Shown here: piece after piece, positions 56,107 through 64,000 of the stretch
How the letters are laid out: every line of letters begins with the position of its first letter
Numbering within the stretch: position 1 is the first letter of the stretch
Assembly: GCA_001910725.1 (NCBI GenBank)
Contig: MJGA01000002.1
Location: forward strand, 434,001-498,000
DNA: 64,000 nt
Direction of reading: 5' to 3'
Source of the DNA: Phanerodontia chrysosporium
Taxonomy: Eukaryota > Basidiomycota > Agaricomycetes > Polyporales > Phanerochaetaceae
Notes under the pieces: generated by a model
What the model was told of the DNA's origin: nothing
Database searches by the model: none
The model's input: the letters and a program-made list of their open reading frames with translations, nothing else
Program-made: the position numbers and the translations under genes

Positions 56107-57612
56107 ATGACCAGTTGCGTCGAATAATTGCCACTTGTTCGATCTGAAGTCATTGATGTTTGTTTGTAGCGCTAGTCGTGTATGAGTATATCATCACTTT
56201 CTCCCAGGAGGTGGAGTGTGTGTGGAAGAAGCCACCCTCGCTCACTTCTCTGCTCTTGGTCTCAACACGCTGGGCCCTACTTCTCTCGCAATTCCTTTCC
56301 TGGCTACCGACCTTGCCTGAGGTGTGTAGTGATTGTCGATCCAGTATTGTCATATTGATTCACATGCTTTCAGAGGTAGGACGTTCTCTTTTGTATGGCT
56401 TGACCGAGCTAACCGCTCTGTCCTAGTTGTAGTCCGTTAGGCATCACCGGGAACATTCTCATCCTCATAGGCTTCGTCCAAGTTGCTGGTCAGTTGTTCT
56501 CAAATTCGAGTCATCCGCGCAACGCAGAAGTGATTGACATCGTACAGTATTCTCAGCACTGCGGGTCTACGCGACTTGGAATCGTAACATAATACTCACA
56601 ATCATTGTATTGGCTCTTGGACTCGTTCCGTTTGGCACAAACCTAGTGTGTACCGTCCTCTGCTACGTTTTGCATCTACTAAGCAATAAAGGTCGGAGTG
56701 ATCCATACAGAATACGGTATGCTACCAGCTCCTATCGACGCATGCTGGGCAAGTGTCAACGTGTCAGATGAGGTTAACACTATGTGCGTATCTCCACGTT
56801 TCATCGTTGACCAGATATGTGAACATATGCCAATCCCAGATGTACGTAACCTCTCGTTCTGTGGATCCGGGAACATCGATTGACTTCACTTAGTCCTCTT
56901 CACTACACGGAGTGCAGCGGTACTTTCTGATGCACTTGTTCTTATTTTGACTTGGATGAAGACCTACCGTCAATGGAATCATGCACGCAAAGCCAAGCTC
57001 AAGCTTTCTCTCTCGACATGCTTGCTACGTGATGGTGCGTGCCTTCTGTCCATCCCCGAAAATCCACGACCTTACAAATGCGTGTAGGAACGTGGTATTT
57101 CGTGTAGGTACACTCCTCCCGCCTCTATAAACAGGGCAACTAATCGCAGTCAATGCAGCGGTCTACTGATCGTAAATGTGGCACAGATGACTACGTTTAA
57201 TCCAGTAAGCGATCCCGGCTGAGTGCATCCGAAAGCTACTCCTGACGTCGCCTAGTCAGCTGCTCCCTTAACTCTTGTCCTAAGCACGCTGGTAGGTGCC
57301 TTCCGACCCGCAGCACCATCCATATTGACCAGACCACAGCCACCGATCCTCGTCAGTAGATTCATGCTCAATCTGCGACACGCGTCACGGGGGTCACAAT
57401 CGGATTCGTCAACTGCCTCGGCGACGATCATGTCAGACGCGGACTTCAGGACGCCATCACGCCTGACAGGCGATATGGGAGGGGTCCTACGCCATGGCTA
57501 TGACGACTCTGTAACCTGGGTGTCGTCGCAGGAAACAGACACTTCTGATGGTGCAGAATGTGAGAATGGACTCTCGAGCGATATCGGTAGCAGTTCGCAC
57601 ATAATAGCATAG
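56107..57612 (+). CDS. DUF6533-type multi-pass membrane protein (start and middle uncertain)
   Basis: Mushroom-specific membrane protein family of unknown function, expected with about seven spans. Supported segments: the end of exon 1 reading YVSVAMT (to 56113), 56170..56321 with LVVYEYIITFSQEVE (the DUF6533 signature), possibly 56374..56375, 56427..56488 (SPLGITGNILILIGFVQVA), 56548..56645 (FSALRVYATWNRNIIL), 56692..56783, then AAVLSDALVLILTWMKTYR near 56915-56965, GLLIVNVAQMTTFNP near 57150-57205, and a last exon to 57612 with PPILVSRFMLNLRHAS and an acidic disordered tail. The true start lies upstream of the ATG used here. The 56784-56900 part is off phase in my model, so an indel or another exon is likely. 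Confidence 0.6.
56374..56375 (+). other. Possible 2-nt microexon or nested splice site in DUF6533 gene
   Basis: AG lies between a 52-bp intron-like segment (GTGTGT to CTTTCAG) and a 51-bp one (GTAGGA, branch GCTAAC, to CCTAG). The two bases restore the frame (PE-S-CSPLG). A single 103-bp intron with the next donor (GAGGT|GTGTAG) also keeps the frame, so this is only a candidate. Confidence 0.3.
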
Positions 57613-57671
57613 ATGGTACGGTACATTATCGTTGTATTAATGTTAATGGAAATCTAGGAGAAGCAGGACGT

Positions 57672-60600
57672 TCACCTCCTCCGACCCGGACAATTCTGCT
57701 TGTGCCTCGGCCAATCCTGTCTCTGACACTTTTCGTTGCAGTAGGCAGCCTGTTTACATCCCGAGCAGGCCTTACGCCTGTATCGCGGGATCCAAACACC
57801 GCACGCCAGGCACATTGTGTCAGAGTTGTCCCAGCGACGGGAACTCGGCCCCAATGCGAGAAGTTGGAGCATCTCCACGGGAAGCTCGTGGTCGCGTGCC
57901 AGATCGAGTATCCCCGTTTGGGAGCGCAAAATGGATTGGGCCGTTGACTCGAGGTACGACACCGAGAAGAGGGGGCTGAGCGCGATGCGAGTGACATGCG
58001 GGGCGAACGGTGCTCGGTCCGCCTTTTGAGTGAATTCCGGCGTGACGCGTCCGACGCCGCAAAAGCAAATGGGAGAAAAACCAGACGTGGTGGTCAGTGG
58101 CACCTCGCCGACAGCCACGTATGGGCAATTGTCCTTGTGCCTCCAGTCCCGGCAGCGTTCGACGAGAGCAGGTATGAGATACTTCCATGCAGTCAGCTCG
58201 CTCTGACCAAGCTGCAGGTGCTTGAAAGAGGGAACTTGATCGAGCATCTGCAATGCCTTGTGTACATCGACTATGGTAACAGGGAAGACGTATCCGTCGG
58301 CGACGACGGTGTGTGCCTCGAGATCCAGGCGCACGCCTTCAATCAGCAGGATGATGTTCGGGGTAGAGTCGTCCTCGCTGGTGAGCACAAAGACGTCGCG
58401 AGGCGTCACAGACCCGACGAAGTCCTTGATAATGGAGTTGATGGTGAGTTTGAGAGAAGTAAGGGCGTCCTCGACTGGTCCTAGCTCGCACACGTGCTGC
58501 TCCCAGTCCGACAGGGAGAGGTCTACGTGACGCTTGACCCAGTTCAAGCGTTCCGGACGGACCACAGAAAGCCGTGGAAGTTTGCTGAGGGACAGTCGAT
58601 GCAAGTTCCAGGCAAATGTGCATGTGAGCATATCTGTCCCGAGCACAGGGGAACGGTTGAGCGCGAGTGGTCCGTGGAAACGACCGAATTTTGCCGGAGG
58701 TGCGGTTATCTACAAAAGAGTCAGCAAATGTTAGATATGCAATCGAACCAATACACACCTCGACCCACGCTTCACGGCGAGAGAACTTGATGCGTGCCTT
58801 GTCCGCTGTGACCGGATAGAAGAAATCGATGAGTCGAGTGTAGTGTCCGATGGATAAATTGAGTGCACAGAAGTTAGCTTGCGATACCCGGACCTCATTT
58901 GACTTGTCCGCTAGCGTTGCTCGCAGGTCAAGGTCCCGGATGTCAATCCGTCGAGTTAGACTGACGACTTTATGGTCAGCCGGGTCAAGGGACACTCGAG
59001 GAGAGTCCTCGCGAGGCGGTGCACGTGCAATCGTGCGATTTACAAGCACCGGCGCAGGGGCTCTCCTCGGACGATGGGCCTCGCAGCAAGTACGTGGACG
59101 TTGTCGCTGAGGAGTGGCACGACGTAGAACCTGCCTACGTCGAGCTTGTAGTAGAGGGGCGTGTGATGAGGGGTGCAGATGACGGACAGCCGGACCTCCG
59201 TATCGAACGGTTCACGGCACAGAAGATAGGACGGAAGGCAAAAGGTGACAATGATGGGGGAGTCGCCTCCCTTCCCGAGGGGATCCTCCTCTACATACGC
59301 CCGAGCAAGAACTCCGCGTCCCTCGACGGCAAGCTTGCCGTAAAATGCTTCCATGGTCGCGAAGTGGTGAGATGCCTTGCGAGACCCTATCCCGGCGGCG
59401 ATGCGTGGCTCGTGCGCCGAGCTCTCGTCATCAAGAATGGTGAATTGGGAACGCGGGACACTGAGAGCGATGCAGACCATAGGTGGAATGATTGGCCAAC
59501 CTTTAAATGGCCCCGCCGTGGCGTCCGCGCGAAGCTCGGGGTAGTTGACATCGAGCGACGGGTAGCTGTAAACACCTGCGAGTTCTGTTTGGCCGGTAAA
59601 ATCGCAGGCATGGACGTGATGGAGTGTGGTGGGTAGCGCTCGGTCAACGTAGTTCATCTAGTCAAATATGGCATTGAAGATTGTTTCCCAGTCAACTCGG
59701 ATCCTCGGTATGAGGCATGCAAGAATGAGGGCCAGTGACGCTCGGTTATAGTGCGCTCTGCTGCGTTCCTTCTGTGATGCAGTACTTTCGTCGGGAGGAG
59801 CGGAGATTTCGTGGGCGTACATCTTCCCCATTATATGCTGCAGGCACTCGATGAGTTCTTTCTCATCGAGTATGAAGCTCGCGTCCGGCAGGCTGAGGTC
59901 TGGAACAATCGCAGAAGGGCGCCTCCATGGAAGTCGCTCGTGGAACCCTGCGAAGTTGGCGATAGTGCTGGGTGCGAGGAGGTCCTGTAGATTGCTATCA
60001 GAGCGGAAGCCCGACAGGTAGGGGACAGGAACGAGGTCGAACAGGAGGGAGATGGTGCTGAGGTCGACATGGAGGGAATGAAGGAAATCCTTCGTGCAAT
60101 CCACTCCATACGTAGCGCCGATTTCGGTATACATGGTGACCCAAAGCCTTCGTTTGAGGAGCGGCGTCGCTACAGCAATTATGTTGAGGATGCCGAGGTG
60201 ATCCCATAGCGTGCTCGTGTCAATGACGTCGAAAGCTGTAGGAGCCGCAGAGGTGAGAGCCTGCCGACGGTATCCGTCGCCATCGAGGACAAGCATGGGG
60301 GCGCGCCAGGGGGCAACGCGACACTGCGCGGAATGTCGATCGTACCGGGCCAACTCCAGTATCGTTCGGCATAGGGCAAGAGCATCGCCGGCGATCATGC
60401 GTATAGTCACGGTTTTGGCCTTGACGCGGCGACGGAGGGCTTCGCACCAGGCGAAGAATTGTTCTCGAACAGCCTGTTTGAGGCCTTGTAGCGTGGGTCT
60501 CGGCAGCTCTTGAAGGTCGGCATCGTCCAAGGGATTAAATGAAGCAGCGGGCAAGAACGACGTGTATGGGGAATGGCTTTGATAGCGGACAAAACCTTCC

Positions 60601-61452
60601 TGTCCATTAGAATACGCAAAAGTAGGGTTGTAATGAACGGCGGCGGCTGGATCTTCGGCCGCGAGAGCCGTGAGACCCGTCTCCGCGTAGCGATGGTGGG
60701 CCTCGTTCAGCAGAAGAGCGGCATTGGGCCACATAGGGCCTGCAGATCCAGCGGGCTGCGTGAACACATACCCGCGGAACTCCTTCGGATGCTCTTTCAA
60801 GCGGGACGTGAAGGTACGGTGTATCGTCCGTTTGCGGTCTTTGGGCAGTGACTGCGTGTCCGCGTACCACTTCCAGTGCCGACGAAGCTCCCGGAGCGTG
60901 AAGGAAGTCCCTATCTCGATAAAGGACGAGTACGGCCCAGTTCTCCATGTCTCCAGGTTTCTGGATAGTTCGAAGAGCACCTTACTCTGGGCGATAAGCA
61001 GAGACAAAGACTCGTCGTCGAGGAAGTAGTGATAGAGAATTTTCCAGAGGTCGTTCCCGTTCGCTGGGAAGTCCTCCCGCACCACAAGTGTGAAGAGCAG
61101 GATATTACGAGCTAAAGACTACACGGTAAGGTTCCGAGCGCCATGGCCAATCGTAGCACGCACCCAGGACGGCTGGCTCGATGTCGCAGCACGTAAAGTC
61201 CAGCTTGCGCCGACCTACGGCGAAGCCGGCGGTGTCAGTGGAGGTGGACACGCATGGAATAACATACGCACGAGCTCCCTGGATTGGAATATCCGAATGT
61301 AGCGTGAACAATATGTCTATGGGATCGCCGCAGCCCAGAAGCAATATGTCGGCATCCACCTCGGGCGGCAGGTCTCTGACAAGCGAGACCGGAGGCGTGT
61401 TTCCATACGGGTAGAATTTCGCAACCGTGGGCCATGAGACGGGGTGGGACAT
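57672..61452 (-). CDS. Large DUF4470/MYND protein with an in-frame TAG
   Basis: Exons 61272..61452, 61164..61214, 59044..61111, 58759..58960 and 57672..58709 add to 1180 codons in one frame. The start MSHPVSWPTVAKFYPYGNTP with LLLGCGDPIDILFTLH and RKLDFTCCDIEPAVLARN is the DUF4470 domain of mushroom proteins, which resembles a methyltransferase fold. A long helical middle follows (FLDDESLSLLIAQSKVL, TIRMIAGDALALCRTILELA), then a beta-rich part. The C-terminus is a MYND finger: CLACGVWIPRYRRKACSGC, AYCNEKCQRQDW, HKQNC. A TAG at 59658-59660 interrupts the chain after FNAIFD; the frame is open on both sides. It could be a nonsense mutation, a base error, or the 3' end (GACTAG) of a 39-bp intron starting GTTGAC. 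Function unknown. Confidence 0.75.
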
Positions 61453-62122
61453 GGCGGGCGTGAGTAGGGAGGATTCGCGAGGTGAGGGCTGTAATAAGAC
61501 AGCAAGGCCTGCAAAATCTGACTGCAAATTTGTGTGCATGGTTTGCAGCTTTGCTCCACTGCCCGATCGCAAGGCTTTGCTCGCTAGACGCTCAGCCATG
61601 TCCGAACACGCTTGAGCTTTGCCTCGTCACACATCGCAGACTGCAACTCCAAATGCTGAATCCACCTTGTTCCTTGTCAGAGCATATGTCAGCGGACAGC
61701 ACGGCGACACTCTAAGAGGCCTACCAGGTCAGTTTGCCCGCCCTGTTGTGGATATGGGTTGCTGAATTGGCCAAAGTCGTGATATGCCCGCCTCGAGGTG
61801 TGCTGAAAAAGTCCTCTAACTTGCTCTGAACGCGAAGTAAGCACCTCCAGCGAACCTAGGAAAGCAACATCTCGGCCCCTTATCGGTGCTTATCAGTTTC
61901 CGATGTCTGCTTGATCTCCAATTTTTCGCGGTGGTGCCCATGTGGGCGTGCGGGGAAACGCTGGGATGCCGCTGGGAAGAACATACTGCATCCCGCACGG
62001 CAGGGATCACCCCCGAGGCAAGTTTATAAGGTCCACACGACCTGCACCGCACTCCTTGTGGTCGGTTGACTCTCCCCCTCCGTCTTACCCTCGTCGACGT
62101 CGCCCCCGCGTGTGCCGCCGCC
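61453..62122. promoter_or_regulatory. Divergent promoter region, DUF4470/MYND gene / permease
   Basis: About 670 bp between divergent starts. The minus-strand frame extends upstream to an earlier ATG at 61599, but the DUF4470 start fits 61452. No defined regulatory element recognised. Confidence 0.45.
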
Positions 62123-64000
62123 ATGTCTGTCGAAGACGAGAAAGTGCAGGGCAGCCCCCAGCTGGATGTCGAGTCCGTGTCTTACGAGAACTCGGACGAT
62201 GCCATGCTCGAGATGCTGGGCTACAAGCAGGAGTTCAAGCGCGACTTCTCGTTCCTGGGTCTTTGGTCGCTGTGTTCGAGTGAGCTTGCGGTCCTGCCGG
62301 GTGTCGCAGGCACTATTTGGTACGTCGAGCACCACCTAAAATTTTATTCATGCTCACTGGCTGTAGGTATACCATGGGTTACTGGTGAGTTGCGCTGCAC
62401 ACAACCGAGGGAATGTTTGCTGAGATAGTCAGTGGATTGGTGGGCATGACATGGGGTTGGCTTGTTGGTGCAGTTATGGGACAGGTGCGTAGGATCCATT
62501 CGCATTGAAAACGACAGAACCCTGAAGACGTGCAGCCTCTCACGTACGCTCTGGCTGAGCTTTCCTCGGCCTACCCCACTTCCGGCGGCCTCTACTACTG
62601 GGCATACATGACCGCGTCCCCCCGGTACAAGAAGCTATCCTGCTACGTCGTCGCCTGGTCCATGATTATCTCCACCCCGCTCGCATGCTGCTCAATCACA
62701 TACTCTGCCGCCCAGCTATTGATAGCGACTGCCCAACTTGCCTACCCAAACTACATCGCGGCAGTGTGGCATGTCTACCTCGTCTATGTCGCCATGATGT
62801 TCCTGTCATACGTGATCATCTGCCTGCCAACGAAGTATGTCAGCTGGTTCAACATCTGGGCATCCATGCTGGGCATCGTCGTCCTCATTGTGACGACTAT
62901 CGTGCTGCCTGCCAAAGCCACGGACCTGAACTCCGCGAAGGACATCTTCACGAGCGTGCGTCCTTTCCCATCTTATCAGCTATAAGCGCAACCCTGACCC
63001 TGAATGCAGTTGTACAACCAGACGGGCTGGCCGTCGGGCTGGGCGTTTTGCATGACGTTCCTGTCGGCGACGTGGACCCTGAGCGGCTACGATGTGGCGG
63101 CGCACGTTGCAGAGGAGACGAGCCATGCGGCAATCACAGTGCCACGGGCAATGGTGTGGAGCACATGGTCCTCGACAGGATTGGGTTTCATCTATTTGAT
63201 TTCGCTCGCGTTGTGCTCGACGGACATTGACGCGCTCATGTCGAACCCGCTCGGGCAGCCCATCGGCACGCTGACCGCCAACATCCTTGGGGAAAAGGCG
63301 GGCGTTGCCCTGCTCGCGATCAACTTCTTCTCGCAGTTTGGCTGTGGTGTCGCCTTCGTAAGTCGTGTCCGTATCGTCGTATCGCCGTGCGCGGGCTTAT
63401 CCCGCTTTACAGTTCGTCGCGGCGTCGCGCATCTTCTTTGCCTACAGCCGCGACAAGGCGCTGCCGTTCTCGGACTGGCTGAGCAAGGTTGACAAGCGCA
63501 CGCACACACCGAACAACGCGTCGCTCGTCGTCTTCGTGCTCTCCGCGGGCTTTGGCGCGATCTCGATCGGCAGCGACACCGCATTCGAGGCGTTCTTCTC
63601 CGGCAGCACGCTCGCGGGCCAGATCTCGTACATCTTCCCGGTCCTCGGCCGCTGCCTGTACGAGGACAACCCCGACTACACGCCCGGCCCGTACAACCTC
63701 GGCCGCTGGAGCCGCAGCATCCGCTGGCTCGCCGTCGCGTGGAACTTCTTCATCATGCCGCTCGTTAGCTTGTGAGTTCGATATCTTTCTTTTGGTTGTG
63801 TATTCGTGTTAACCCGTACTTCAGCCCCGACTACCCAATGCCCGCTCCTGCGGACATGAACTGGGCTGTCGTTGTGTACTTCCCCTTCCAAGTGATCGCC
63901 ATGATTTACTGGTGGTTCTGGGGATACAAGTCCTTCACGGGCCCGCGGACCAACATCGGCAAGCGCAAGCAGATGGACGGCGCAGACGTGTCTGTCGAGG
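62123..64000 (+). CDS. Amino-acid/GABA permease, APC family (3' partial)
   Basis: Plasma-membrane or vacuolar transporter of the amino acid-polyamine-organocation superfamily, closest in pattern to fungal GABA/choline permeases (Uga4/Hnm1 group). Exons 62123..62319, 62367..62384 (18 nt), 62433..62484, 62536..62955, 63010..63357, 63413..63771 and 63825 onward; the gene is cut by the window end after about 520 codons. A cytosolic N-terminus (MLGYKQEFKRDFSFLG) is followed by many hydrophobic spans, ELSSAYPTSGGLYYW (the consensus between the early spans), SGYDVAAHVAEETSHAAITVP, ASRIFFAYSRDKALPFS, and PGPYNLGRWS before the late spans. No lesion seen. Substrate is inferred only at the family level. 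Confidence 0.85.

Noticed and set aside
1..64000. Transposons, CRISPR arrays or prokaryotic-type defence systems
   Set aside because: No transposase, integrase, reverse transcriptase, terminal repeats or spaced direct repeats were seen; all genes are ordinary fungal families.

Overview
This window is nuclear DNA of a filamentous basidiomycete, most likely a wood-decaying member of the Agaricomycetes. The evidence is dense genes cut by many introns of about 50-60 bp with CTNAY branch points, three tandem secreted AA9 polysaccharide monooxygenases, families typical of mushrooms (DUF6533 membrane proteins, DUF4470/MYND proteins, F-box/LRR proteins), and a tRNA gene with an intron. I could not run searches, so the species is not named. 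No transposase, CRISPR array or prokaryotic feature was seen.

Layout. 1-6.7 kb holds one basic hypothetical protein and a long GC-rich stretch without a convincing gene. 6.7-13.4 kb is housekeeping: RPB11 and RPL28 (divergent), a mahogunin-type RING E3 ligase and the Qc-SNARE Tlg1. 13.5-19.3 kb is a same-strand tandem array of three AA9 genes, followed by tRNA-Pro(AGG). 20.6-33.3 kb carries HOM6, an aldo-keto reductase, a Nim1/Gin4-type kinase, ERG2, SPC2, a divergent H2A/H2B pair and a hypothetical gene. 33.7-36.5 kb has a MYND protein and a PsiD-like member of the phosphatidylserine decarboxylase family. 37.3-48.8 kb is a complete nitrate-assimilation cluster: transporter (minus) divergent from nitrate reductase and nitrite reductase (plus), with consensus AGATAA GATA-factor sites in the shared promoter. 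49-64 kb has an F-box protein, a small membrane protein, the p24 cargo receptor Erv25, a galactonate dehydratase-like enolase, a DUF6533 protein, a large DUF4470/MYND protein and the start of an amino-acid/GABA permease that runs off the right end.

How the genes work together. Nitrate is imported by the transporter, reduced to nitrite by niaD and to ammonium by niiA. The three AA9 enzymes act outside the cell on cellulose-like polymers. The other genes are general cell machinery and are not obviously linked.

Two cross-cutting points matter to any user. First, at least nine conserved genes (RPL28, one AA9, HOM6, H2A, the PsiD-like gene, niaD, niiA, the F-box gene and the galactonate dehydratase) can be read through only if exactly one base is missing, mostly one base short in a G/C run. 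This looks like uncorrected consensus error rather than nine pseudogenes, and literal translations of these genes will be truncated. Second, two AA9 paralogues seem to contain a 2-nt microexon between two normal-sized introns; the third paralogue has lost one of these introns and serves as an internal reference.
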